64,000 nucleotides of DNA, taken from the NCBI GenBank assembly GCA_029263095.1, contig JAJCYA010000054.1, positions 16,400 to 80,399 on the forward strand. Direction: 5' to 3'. The notes beneath the pieces are model-generated. The model had not been told where the DNA came from, did no database searches, and saw nothing but the letters and a program-made list of their open reading frames with translations. Origin of the DNA: Acidimicrobiia bacterium. GTDB taxonomy: Bacteria > Actinomycetota > Acidimicrobiia > Spongiisociales > UBA11373. Below, one piece after another: positions 25,088-32,827 of this stretch (position 1 is the stretch's first letter; each line of letters starts with the position of its first letter). Both the position numbers and the translations under genes were made by a program.

Positions 25088-25726
25088 ATGGGAAGACTGC
25101 TCGTAGCCCTTGGAGTCGTCGCTGCCGCCTGCGGTGGCTCAACGGCAGCTCCGACGTCGACTCTCGATGAAGCCGGTGCGACGCGCACAACGGCGTCCGT
25201 ATCTCCTCAGGAAGCCGGCTCCGTCGAGCAGTCCGACGAGGCGGGTGCGGTCGGGGAGTCAAACCCGTCCGGCACGTCGACGTCGACGTCGACGTCGACA
25301 CGGCCGCGACCCGAAGGGCGTGATGCACCCGACTTTGTGCTGGCGCTCGGACAGGGTGGCGAGTTTGCCCTGTCTGCGGAGTCGAATCCGGTCTACATGG
25401 TCTTTTGGGCAGAGTGGTGAAGCATTTGCGGCCGGGAGCTCCCGGTCATCGATGCGGTCGCATCGGACTACCAGGACAGCATTACCTTCTTGGCGGTCGC
25501 CGGCAGGTCGTCACCCGAGGCGAGTGCTCGACGGGTCGGATCGTGGTTCTCGGCCGAGCGGATCCTGTGGGGCTACTCCGACGAGCTGTGGCCTCAGTAC
25601 GAGATCTTTGGTCAACCGGCTTCGGTTCTCATATCGAGCGACGATGTCATCGTGGGTGGCTGGTACGGGGCACTCGACGAGGCCGCGCTGCGGGCACAGC
25701 TTGATGCTCTCGTCTCGATCGGCTGA
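25088..25726 (+). CDS. TlpA/thioredoxin-like lipoprotein with in-frame TGA at the nucleophilic Cys (candidate selenoprotein)
   Basis: Reading starts at ATG 25088. It has a lipoprotein signal with lipobox AAAC (Cys15), a Ser/Thr-Ala linker including a TSTSTSTST run, then a thioredoxin domain opening RDAPDFVL. At VYMVFWAEW the next codon is TGA (25418-25420, residue 111), followed by SICGRELPVID. The frame stays open 101 more codons to TGA at 25724-25726, keeping thioredoxin features including the cis-Pro segment GQPASVLI and a C-terminal helix. Translated through, the active site is W-U-S-I-C, exactly the WCxxC position of TlpA/ResA proteins. A hairpin of bacterial SECIS type follows the TGA. 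Read as selenocysteine, the protein has 212 residues. The alternative is a nonsense change or base error in a Cys codon. It faces the ccm locus, suggesting extracytoplasmic redox work. Confidence 0.72.
25418..25455 (+). promoter_or_regulatory. Candidate bacterial SECIS element following an in-frame UGA
   Basis: Directly after the UGA, bases 25422-25455 can fold: GCAU/AUGC at the base, a middle section with G-C and G-U pairs plus two mismatches, then CCGGG (25432-25436) against CCCGG (25441-25445), closing an AGCU loop. The loop begins 17 bases after the UGA and has G in its first two positions. That meets the usual description of bacterial SECIS elements, which bind SelB. The inner arms are part of a perfect 14-bp palindrome. 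Confidence 0.5.
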
Positions 25727-25792
25727 CTTCGTCGAAACGCCGCTTCCCGCTTCCGAGGATCGTTGAATCCCTTTCCCTGCTCTGGGAGCGCC

Positions 25793-26374
25793 CTACGGGG
25801 TGGTCTGAACTTCACCGGTGCGAGCGCTCTCCACCGGATCACCCATGATCATCCGATCGAGAGTCGCCGCCGCAAGACCGAGACTGATCGGGCCGGAGAT
25901 CTTGGCGACGACTGTCCCGTTCCGGTCGACGAAGTAGGTCTCGGGTACTCCGCGCACGCCGAAACCGATCGCGGCTCGGGACCGCTCGTCCATGCCGACT
26001 GGATAGCCACGGCCCAAGTCGTCGAGGAACGCAATGACGTCGTCCTCGCGCGATTGGTACGCAATGCCGACCACGGATACCTCGAGGTCGCCGAAGCTTT
26101 CTGCCAGCGCGAGGAGATCGGCATGCTCGGCTCGGCAGGGGACACACCATGGGGCCCAGAAGTTGACGACGACGATCTGATCCCGCAGGTCGTGCAGCGG
26201 CAACATTTCGCCACTCTCCACGAGATCGAGCGTCACGTCGGGAGCTGGCCTTCCGATGAGTGGGCTCGGCGAGAGGCGCGGATCCGCCCCGAACCTGGTC
26301 GCGAAGACGACGGCCAGCACGACGGTGATCAGGCCGACTGCGGTGATGACGACGATTCGGGTTCTGGGGGTCAT
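25793..26374 (-). CDS. ccmG: Cytochrome c biogenesis thioredoxin CcmG/DsbE
   Basis: A 193-residue membrane-anchored thioredoxin-fold protein. One N-terminal helix (about residues 7-27) precedes APDVTLDLVESGE and the active site NFWAPWCVPCRAEH (Cys at about residues 77 and 80). GVRGVPETYFVDRNG contains the cis-Pro. It reduces the CxxCH cysteines of apocytochrome c before heme attachment. It is the last gene of the ccm operon, with an ATGA overlap to ccmI. Unlike its convergent neighbour it keeps a normal Cys pair. Confidence 0.92.
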   Translation of the reverse strand: MTPRTRIVVITAVGLITVVLAVVFATRFGADPRLSPSPLIGRPAPDVTLDLVESGEMLPLHDLRDQIVVVNFWAPWCVPCRAEHADLLALAESFGDLEVSVVGIAYQSREDDVIAFLDDLGRGYPVGMDERSRAAIGFGVRGVPETYFVDRNGTVVAKISGPISLGLAAATLDRMIMGDPVESARTGEVQTTP

Positions 26375-27135
26375 TGAGAGATCTCGTCCAGCATTCGCTG
26401 CGCCTCAACGACTATCTCCTCAGGGACCTGGTCTGATGCGATCACCGCTTGGAGGAGCGGCGCTGCACTCCCAGCATCGTCCAGGCCGTAGAAGAGAGCG
26501 TTGGCGAGAAACCACTCCGCGAGGGAGTTGTCGGGAGAGATCTCGAGACTCTGGCGTAGGAGTGCCACGCCGGTGGAGGCTTCGCCGGAGACGTAGGTCA
26601 TCCAGCCGACGTACATCAACGCCTCAGGATTGGTCTCACGGTCGAGGACGAACATGTAGTGGGGGAGAGCGGTGCTGAAGTCGCCTGCTTCCAGGTACCT
26701 TCTCGCAAGCGCCAACCGCATCGGGAGTATCTCGGGGTTAGCGGCGACCACCTGCTCCATTTCCTCGTTGGTGACGGTGGCGAGATCGATGGGCGCATCT
26801 TCGAGGATCTCGGATGCGACGCCACCGGTGACGTAACCCCCTTCGGGACGTGGCTCAACGGCGCTCAAGAGGGTGACGGTGACGATGGCTGCGACCACGA
26901 TGAACGCCCCGGCTCCGAACAGCAACCTGCGTTTGGACCGCTGGGGCGGTGCGCCGGGCTCCAGGCGGTCCAGAGCATTCATGGCATCGGCGGCAGCGGC
27001 CTCTGAGTGCCTCCGGAGTCTGCGGGCTGCGTCAGAGTCGATCTCACCGGCCGCGATTTGAGCCTCCAGGTCTCTGAGGTCGGTGAGTGCCTGGTCGCGC
27101 TGTTCCTCTAGGCGGGTTCGCCTGGGATCGCTCAT
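26371..27135 (-). CDS. ccmI: Cytochrome c biogenesis TPR protein CcmI/CycH-like
   Basis: A 254-residue protein. An N-terminal charged helix (LEEQRDQALTDLRDLEAQIAAGEI) is followed by one membrane helix at about residues 73-93. A periplasmic domain with two or three TPR-like repeats follows: RLALARRYLEAGDFSTALPHY, ALMYVGWMTYVSGEASTGV and AEWFLANALFYGLDDAG. CcmI chaperones apocytochrome c to the CcmFH lyase. The overall layout (short helix, TM, TPR) matches although sequence identity in this family is low. Overlaps ccmH and ccmG by ATGA. Confidence 0.82.
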   Translation of the reverse strand: MSDPRRTRLEEQRDQALTDLRDLEAQIAAGEIDSDAARRLRRHSEAAAADAMNALDRLEPGAPPQRSKRRLLFGAGAFIVVAAIVTVTLLSAVEPRPEGGYVTGGVASEILEDAPIDLATVTNEEMEQVVAANPEILPMRLALARRYLEAGDFSTALPHYMFVLDRETNPEALMYVGWMTYVSGEASTGVALLRQSLEISPDNSLAEWFLANALFYGLDDAGSAAPLLQAVIASDQVPEEIVVEAQRMLDEISQ

Positions 27136-27605
27136 GGTCGCTTCTCTAGTTCTGCGGCGATCCGCTCCTTTTCGGCATCGGTGATTTCCCGGTCGTTGCG
27201 GGCGTGGCGCCCGGCGATGACGACGCCACCGATAGCCAGTGCTGCGATCGGAGCGATCCAGAGAACGGCCCCCGCTCCTCCCGCCTTCGGGTCGAGGAGG
27301 ACTTGCTCGCCGTATGTATCGATGAAGAACTCGACGATCTCGTCATCGGTCCAGCCGTCGGCCACCTGCTCCTCGATGAGTTCATACAGATCGCGGGCCA
27401 CTTGCGATGGGGAGTCGGCGACCGACTCCGAGGTACAGATCGGGCATTTGAGCCGTTCGGCGAGCGCGTGGACCCTGTCCGGGGAATCCGAAGATCCGGT
27501 GGCCAGGACGACAACGGTGATCGCCAGCGAAGCCGCGATCACCAAGAGCGCCGTGATGGTCCGGATCCGGTCAGACAACGGCCTGAGCCTTCCCGCTCGA
27601 AACAT
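27132..27605 (-). CDS. ccmH: Cytochrome c maturation protein CcmH (CycL-type)
   Basis: A 157-residue membrane protein with an N-terminal helix (about residues 17-37), the redox motif LKCPICTSESVADS (family LRCxxCQ) at about residues 52-65, DGWTDDEIVEFFIDTYGE in the three-helix bundle and a second helix near residues 110-130. It presents reduced apocytochrome to CcmF. The ATG at 27605 overlaps the end of ccmF by 35 bases; a TTG nearer the ccmF stop is a possible alternative. No Gln follows the second Cys (Thr instead). Confidence 0.92.
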   Translation of the reverse strand: MFRAGRLRPLSDRIRTITALLVIAASLAITVVVLATGSSDSPDRVHALAERLKCPICTSESVADSPSQVARDLYELIEEQVADGWTDDEIVEFFIDTYGEQVLLDPKAGGAGAVLWIAPIAALAIGGVVIAGRHARNDREITDAEKERIAAELEKRP

Positions 27606-29532
27606 CGCGTGTTCGCTTGCGTGCGGTGAACGACCATGTACCGCCAAGAACGATGACGAGTGCTCCGCTCCACAGCAGCCACATAAGTGGGAAACGGAAT
27701 GCGTCGATCGTGACGTGAGCCGGGTCGGACTCGATGCGCACCAGGCTCAGGTAGATGTCTTCTCGCAGGCCAGTTCTCACCGAGGGTGTGGGAATCGCCT
27801 GAACCTGATTGGGGTACTGATTGAGCCTCGGTTCGAGCGTGCCCAAGATCCTGTCGCCGCGTCTGACCGTAAACAGTGCCCCGATGGCACGGCGGTTCGA
27901 CTCGTCGCGCAGCGTCGGGCCCTCGTACGTCAGTGTGTAGCCATCGAATGACGCAGACTCACCCGGTTCGAACCCGATCGTCGCGCGTACACCGAATGAG
28001 CTGGAGAAGGAGATGGCCACCGCCACCAAGGCGACTCCGATGTGGGAGATCATCCCTCCCCAAAAGCCGGGATCGGCCCGGAACAGTGCGCGGATCGCGG
28101 TGGGGTAGGGCCCGGCCGCCGCTCGGGCTCGCTGATGAGCCAGTGCGACGATTCCAGATACAACGAAGGTGGCGATCCAGATCGTCACGGCGACGGTGAT
28201 GGGACGGACGCCGGACAGCACTGCGGCAGCGCTGAGGATAGACGCCACCTGGAGTGGCCCGCGGATTCGGCGCCACATGAGATCCGGAGCTGCAAAGCGG
28301 TAGGGAGTGAGCGGACCGAGACCCATCGCCAGGAGAAGTACGAGAGAGATCGGGATGGCGGCCCTATCGAACCAGGGTGCTCCCACAGAGACCCTGTCGC
28401 CCGAGAATGCCTCCAGGATCATGGGGTAGATCGTTCCTATGAGGACCACGAACGCGAACACCGCCAGCAGGAGGTTGTTGAGAAGGAACACGCCCTCGCG
28501 GCTCGCCAGTGAATCCAAGCGGGGGGTCGATGCCACCAGATGGGCTCTGAGAGCAAAGAGGCCGAAGGATCCGATCAGGACGATCACGAGGAACGCCAGC
28601 AGCGCGGGACCGACCGCAGATTGAGTAAACGAGTGGACCGAGGCCACCACGCCCGATCGGGTGAGGAATGTTCCCAGGATCGTGAGAGCGAATGTTGAGA
28701 TGACCAAGGCGATATTCCAGGCCTGGAGCATTCCCCTTCTGCGCTGGATCACCGACGAGTGGATGAATGCCGTTGCTGTGAGCCAAGGCAGGAAGGATGC
28801 GTTCTCTACGGGGTCCCACGCCCAGTAGCCACCCCATCCGAGCACCTCGTACGACCACCAACCGCCCAACACGATGCCGAGTGTCAGAAACGTCCAGGCG
28901 ATGAGACTCCAACGGCGAGTCCTCTGCAGCCACGATGTTGATCCGTCACCGGCAGCGAGCGCCGAAATGGCGAAGGCGAATGGCACCGTCAACCCGATGT
29001 AGCCGAGGTAGAGCATCGGCGGGTGGATCGCCATGAGGATGTGGTTCTGGAGCAGTGGGTTGGCGCCCGAGCCGTCGAGAGGAACGACGTCGAGCGTCGT
29101 GAACGGATTGGCTGCCGTCGCCATGAGCCCAAAGAAGAACAGGGCAACGACACCCATCACGGCCAGGGCTCCGGCCCCGATCCGGTCGTCGGCTCCGACG
29201 GTGCGCAGGACGGCAAGTGCAAAGCCGGCGAGCACGAGGCCCCACAGCACGATCGATCCCTCGAGTGCCGCCCACGCGGACGCGATCGTGAACAGCAGCG
29301 GTGTTCCACTGCTGTGGTTGCGTGCTACGTACTCGATGGAGAAATCGTCGGTCAGCAACGCCAATTCCAGCGCTCCCATGGCAATGGCGCCGCCGATGGC
29401 GATCCCCCACGCCGGTAGGCGGAGGCTTTCGGCGGTGGTGGTGCCGCGAAAGGCGCGGGTACCTTGAATGGTGAGGCTGACGGCCGAGCCGGCCGCCAAG
29501 AGGATCCCCGCATATCCGACGAGAGCGATCAC
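27571..29532 (-). CDS. ccmF: Heme lyase subunit CcmF
   Basis: A 653-residue polytopic membrane protein, normal length for CcmF. The tryptophan-rich WWD heme-handling domain is seen as GWGGYWAWDPVENASFLPW at about residue 235, with further conserved stretches SIVLWGLVLA, NPLLQNHILMAIHPPMLYLGY and TFLTRSGVVASVHSF. With CcmH it attaches heme to the CxxCH of apocytochrome c. The large C-terminal periplasmic loop (from about residue 510) is followed by a final helix. The stop of the preceding ccmE-side junction is ATGA, so it is in the operon. Confidence 0.97.
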   Translation of the reverse strand: MIALVGYAGILLAAGSAVSLTIQGTRAFRGTTTAESLRLPAWGIAIGGAIAMGALELALLTDDFSIEYVARNHSSGTPLLFTIASAWAALEGSIVLWGLVLAGFALAVLRTVGADDRIGAGALAVMGVVALFFFGLMATAANPFTTLDVVPLDGSGANPLLQNHILMAIHPPMLYLGYIGLTVPFAFAISALAAGDGSTSWLQRTRRWSLIAWTFLTLGIVLGGWWSYEVLGWGGYWAWDPVENASFLPWLTATAFIHSSVIQRRRGMLQAWNIALVISTFALTILGTFLTRSGVVASVHSFTQSAVGPALLAFLVIVLIGSFGLFALRAHLVASTPRLDSLASREGVFLLNNLLLAVFAFVVLIGTIYPMILEAFSGDRVSVGAPWFDRAAIPISLVLLLAMGLGPLTPYRFAAPDLMWRRIRGPLQVASILSAAAVLSGVRPITVAVTIWIATFVVSGIVALAHQRARAAAGPYPTAIRALFRADPGFWGGMISHIGVALVAVAISFSSSFGVRATIGFEPGESASFDGYTLTYEGPTLRDESNRRAIGALFTVRRGDRILGTLEPRLNQYPNQVQAIPTPSVRTGLREDIYLSLVRIESDPAHVTIDAFRFPLMWLLWSGALVIVLGGTWSFTARKRTRDVSSGKAQAVV

Positions 29533-29948
29533 TCGTCGGGGTACCTCTGCTCGGGGGTGTAGACGCCTCCGTCATCGGTGCGGTACTGCTCATCGTGCTT
29601 GATGATCATTGAGTCACTGGAGAAGACGTCGCCATCCCATGTGCCTTCGACCACCACGCCGACGCCCTCTTGAAACAGTTGCTGCGGCGCCCCCTGGTGG
29701 ACGATGACCATTGTTTGCTTTCCATCTGTCACAGAGAAGGTCACGGTCGACTCGTCGCTCGAGATCGAGCCGGGGACTACTTGGCCTCCGAGCCGGAAGC
29801 GGTCTGACACCAAGATGGAGGCATCACCTACAACCTCATCGGGGACCTTGTAGTAGACGAGATTGTCACGGATATTGAACATGAGAAACCCGACGAGGAT
29901 TGCGAGCAGTCCTGCCGCGGGAATCAGGAATGCGCGGTAGCGCTTCAT
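29529..29948 (-). CDS. ccmE: Heme chaperone CcmE
   Basis: A 139-residue chaperone with one N-terminal anchor helix (about residues 7-25) and an OB-fold periplasmic domain: RLGGQVVPGSI, VTFSVTDGKQTMVIVHQGAPQQLFQEG and VVVEGTW. Heme binds covalently to His118 in IIKHDEQY, with Tyr122 completing the HxxxY motif. ATG at 29948 is fixed by the TM start and the ATGA overlap with ccmD. Confidence 0.95.
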   Translation of the reverse strand: MKRYRAFLIPAAGLLAILVGFLMFNIRDNLVYYKVPDEVVGDASILVSDRFRLGGQVVPGSISSDESTVTFSVTDGKQTMVIVHQGAPQQLFQEGVGVVVEGTWDGDVFSSDSMIIKHDEQYRTDDGGVYTPEQRYPDE

Positions 29949-30064
29949 CGCGATCCCTTGGTTCGGTCGAGCCTGTTGCGGCGCAGGATGAGCGACACCG
30001 TGTAGCCGGCCAGTGTGAGGTAGACGATCGTGTAGGCGAGCCCAACCCATCCCCAGTCGCTCAT
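29945..30064 (-). CDS. ccmD: Heme exporter accessory protein CcmD
   Basis: A 39-residue single-helix membrane protein: WVGLAYTIVYLTLAGY as the helix, followed by the basic tail SLILRRNRLDRTKGSR. CcmD helps release holo-CcmE from CcmABC. Identity rests on size, topology and exact placement between ccmC and ccmE, with ATGA overlaps at both ends. Confidence 0.88.
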   Translation of the reverse strand: MSDWGWVGLAYTIVYLTLAGYTVSLILRRNRLDRTKGSR

Positions 30065-30774
30065 GAGGACCCTCCTCCAATCGTCGGCGCTGTTATGTCC
30101 GAGCCTGCGGTGGCGCCTGCCTCCTGGAATCGGAGCGCCTCGTCTTCCTTGGCAGTTATCTCGCTGCGGCGTTTGACCAGGGCGGCGAATACCACCGTGA
30201 AGGCGGCGACACTCATGAGAAGTGCAAAGAGGAGTGGAGCGTCGATCTGAGGATTGTCGGGTCGCAGTACCGTCGGTGGCTGATGGAGGCCCCGCCACCA
30301 GGTCACCGAAAAGTGCACGATCGGGATCTGGAGTACGGCCACGACACCCAACACCGCGGAGCGATGCGCCCGTAGTTCCGGATCATCAAAGCTGCGGCGC
30401 AGCGCCAGGTATCCCAGGTAGACGAAGAACATCACCGCTGTGAGCACCAGTCTGGCGTCCCAGGTCCACCACACGCCCCACACCGGCTTGCCCCAGATCA
30501 TCCCGGTGGCGAGTGCCAGACCTGTGAACACGACTCCGACTTCTGCCGCTGCGCCGGCGATTCGGTCCCAACGCAGGGAGCGCCAGCGCAGGTAGGCGAC
30601 GCTGGCGACGAGCGTGACGGTGAACGACAGGTAGGCCAGCCAGGCCGAAGGGACATGCACGTACATGATCCGCTGCAGGTCTCCCTGGACCGCGTCGGGT
30701 GGGACCACCAGGCCGGCGACGAATGCGGTCGCGAGAGTCCCGACGGCTGCGATGTCCAGCGGCCTGGCTTTCAT
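30061..30774 (-). CDS. ccmC: Heme exporter membrane protein CcmC
   Basis: A 237-residue protein with six membrane helices and the short WWD domain WGKPVWGVWWTWDARL near residue 100. RIMYVHVPSAWLAYLSF near residue 38 carries the first conserved His and IPIVHFSVTWWRGLHQ the second. CcmC loads heme onto CcmE. The C-terminal 40 residues are a hydrophilic extension. Start ATG 30774 in an ATGA overlap with ccmB. Confidence 0.95.
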   Translation of the reverse strand: MKARPLDIAAVGTLATAFVAGLVVPPDAVQGDLQRIMYVHVPSAWLAYLSFTVTLVASVAYLRWRSLRWDRIAGAAAEVGVVFTGLALATGMIWGKPVWGVWWTWDARLVLTAVMFFVYLGYLALRRSFDDPELRAHRSAVLGVVAVLQIPIVHFSVTWWRGLHQPPTVLRPDNPQIDAPLLFALLMSVAAFTVVFAALVKRRSEITAKEDEALRFQEAGATAGSDITAPTIGGGSS

Positions 30775-31439
30775 GCGGCGGATTCCTCCAGGGATCGTGC
30801 GGTGAGTACTCCTGCGACCGCCAGCACCGTATCGACGATTGCGAGAAGGAGTAGCCACCGCAGGATACCGGCGCCAACGCGCAAGCCCTCCGTTGCCTGC
30901 GCGGCGCCGAGGAGCAGCGGGACGGCGATGGGTACCACGATGAGTGGCACCAACGATGTGCGCGCTTCCAGGCCAGACGCGATGTTCCCTGCGATCGTTC
31001 CGATCATGGAGAGGCCTGCCGCGGTGAGCGGCAGCAGCGCTGCGAGCCACCACCACGAATCGAGTGCTGGGTCGTAGAGAGCCATGGTGGCGAAACCCGC
31101 TCCGACTTCGAACGCGAGGAGGAGCAGGAAGGTAGCCAGGGTGGTGGCAGCAAAACGAGCCACAGGGTCCGCTCCTGCCAGTCGCAGCATGTCGCGAGTT
31201 GCGGGCGGAGCGAGCGAGCTGTGCCGCTGCGTCACGAGCACCCCGAACAGCAAGATGATCGACCAATAGATACCCGGCCCGATGCGTTGCAGCAACGGGG
31301 TATCGATACCGATCGCCATGGGGATCGTGAGGAGCGCTACGACGCCGAAGGGGAGCACGACGAAACCGACCTCACCGCCACGGAGTTCGTCGCGTAGCTC
31401 GTACCTCATGAGGGTCGCGATCTGATTGCGGAGGTTCAT
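30771..31439 (-). CDS. ccmB: Heme exporter permease CcmB
   Basis: A 222-residue ABC membrane subunit with about six helices. LRYELRDELRGGEV-like N-terminus, SIILLFGVLVTQRHSSL and LTAAGLSMIGTIAGNIA match CcmB. With CcmA it uses ATP to release holo-CcmE from CcmC/D rather than to move heme itself. ATG at 31439 overlaps the ccmA stop (ATGA 31436-31439). Confidence 0.93.
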   Translation of the reverse strand: MNLRNQIATLMRYELRDELRGGEVGFVVLPFGVVALLTIPMAIGIDTPLLQRIGPGIYWSIILLFGVLVTQRHSSLAPPATRDMLRLAGADPVARFAATTLATFLLLLAFEVGAGFATMALYDPALDSWWWLAALLPLTAAGLSMIGTIAGNIASGLEARTSLVPLIVVPIAVPLLLGAAQATEGLRVGAGILRWLLLLAIVDTVLAVAGVLTARSLEESAA

Positions 31440-32092
31440 TCTTGATGTCCCGTGATAACGCCGTCGCCGAGAGTCACCGCGCCATCTACCAGTGGACGGA
31501 TGCGCTCCTCCTCGTGAGCGACGATCAGGGCACTTCCGCCGCGACCGGTGACTTCCTCGATCAGGTGCCCGACGAGCAGCCAAGCCTCGGGATCGAGACC
31601 CACGTGAGCCTCATCGAGCAGGAGGAGGTCGGGTGCCAGAATCAACAAGCGGGCAAACTCGATGCGGCGCCGCATACCATTCGATGAGCGAGAGGCACGC
31701 CGGTCGGCGGCGCCCGCGAGTCCGACCTGCTGGAGGGCGTCTTGAGCTTCGGCTGTTGCCGGTCGTCCGAGAGCTATAGAAGCGGCAAGCTCCAGGTTCT
31801 CGCCCAGAGTGAGATTGGGGTACAGGGCCGGCTCGTGCCCGACGAGCCCGATTCGTCTGCGGACGCCGTCCACTGCGGCGGTGCCGAGGTCCGCTCCGAG
31901 GACTACCCCGCTGCCGCTCGAGGGGCGAAGCAGAGTTGCCACGACCCGCAGGAGGGTCGTCTTGCCGGAACCGTTCGCTCCGAACAAGGCTGTCGCTGAT
32001 CCCGGAGCAAGATCGAGATCGACGGACCGCAGAATCAGCGATCCGGGTTTGCGTACAGCAACTGAGCGAAGAGAGACAGTCGGGGACGTCAT
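31436..32092 (-). CDS. ccmA: Heme exporter ATP-binding protein CcmA
   Basis: A 218-residue ABC ATPase. Walker A is GANGSGKTT (about residues 38-46), Walker B is LLLLDEAHVGLD, and the switch His is in LIVAHEEER. The signature loop reads RSSNGMRRR instead of the usual LSxGQ-type sequence. That is a visible departure, although the Ser/Gly pattern survives in shifted form. Context (first of the nine ccm genes) fixes the identity. A 24-bp gap separates it from the Lgt-like gene upstream. Confidence 0.92.
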   Translation of the reverse strand: MTSPTVSLRSVAVRKPGSLILRSVDLDLAPGSATALFGANGSGKTTLLRVVATLLRPSSGSGVVLGADLGTAAVDGVRRRIGLVGHEPALYPNLTLGENLELAASIALGRPATAEAQDALQQVGLAGAADRRASRSSNGMRRRIEFARLLILAPDLLLLDEAHVGLDPEAWLLVGHLIEEVTGRGGSALIVAHEEERIRPLVDGAVTLGDGVITGHQE

Positions 32093-32116
32093 CGGTGCCG
32101 GATTGTACGGCTCGAA

Positions 32117-32827
32117 TCAGTCGGCTTCTGCGGGTGTGGCATCTCTCGATCGGCGGGCAAACGTGATCCACGCCCCGAACGCGGCAGCCAAGACGGTGGC
32201 GCCGGCGTACCAGGTGGACAGATCATCACCGAGGCCGGGTCGCAAAGGCTCTGTGATCCAACGCGCAGTGGCTGCTGCGGCTACGGAGATCGCTGCGATG
32301 ACGCCGGGCCGGGGCCGATGCCGCTTCCACCACACAAAGAGAACGGCCGCTATTCCAAGCAGGAGAGCCGCGTATACCTCGACCGGGTGGCGCGAGATCG
32401 TGCTCCCAGCCTGGGCTACGGCCCAAGGAAGGTCACTCGGTGCTCCGAGGCACGTGTCACGGACGGCGCACCCCCCGTGCCAACCGGCGAGCCCCGCCAG
32501 GGCGGCTGGTGCGCCGGCATCGGCCAACCACCACGGGTCGCTCCTGGTGAGCACGACGTAGGTCGTCACTGCCGCCACCGACGCTGCCACCGTATCGACT
32601 CCTGCGCGGACGATGAGGATGTCACCGGGATGGGAGATCGGGTTGGTGCCGGCCTGAATCATGGAGGCCAGACGGCCTACGGCAACTCCGATGACGGCCG
32701 CAGTGATCAGGGCGTCCCACACATCGCGTGTGCAGTCGGCCGCGTTCGTGCGGCCGCCCTCGAACCGCAACACGCCGTACATCAGGACCACCGCGACGGC
32801 GACTGATCCCAGCAATGTGAATTCCAT
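32117..32827 (-). CDS. Lgt-like (prolipoprotein diacylglyceryl transferase family) membrane protein
   Basis: A 236-residue polytopic protein with about seven hydrophobic segments. Resemblance to Lgt is seen in GRLASMIQ, HPGDILIVRAG, GWHGGCAVRD (a shifted GxxxGC region) and SRHPVEVYAALLLG, which mirrors the RHPxQLYE motif. WITEPLRPG also fits. Lgt adds diacylglycerol to the lipobox Cys of prolipoproteins; this copy is divergent and shorter than housekeeping Lgt, so activity is uncertain. It lies between a TlpA lipoprotein gene (TGATG overlap) and ccmA, an association that suggests lipidation or a redox-membrane role. Confidence 0.68.
   Translation of the reverse strand: MEFTLLGSVAVAVVLMYGVLRFEGGRTNAADCTRDVWDALITAAVIGVAVGRLASMIQAGTNPISHPGDILIVRAGVDTVAASVAAVTTYVVLTRSDPWWLADAGAPAALAGLAGWHGGCAVRDTCLGAPSDLPWAVAQAGSTISRHPVEVYAALLLGIAAVLFVWWKRHRPRPGVIAAISVAAAATARWITEPLRPGLGDDLSTWYAGATVLAAAFGAWITFARRSRDATPAEAD

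Noticed and set aside
25274..25297. Four tandem ACGTCG units
   Set aside because: Low-complexity Thr-Ser linker within the lipoprotein coding sequence, not a CRISPR or regulatory repeat.
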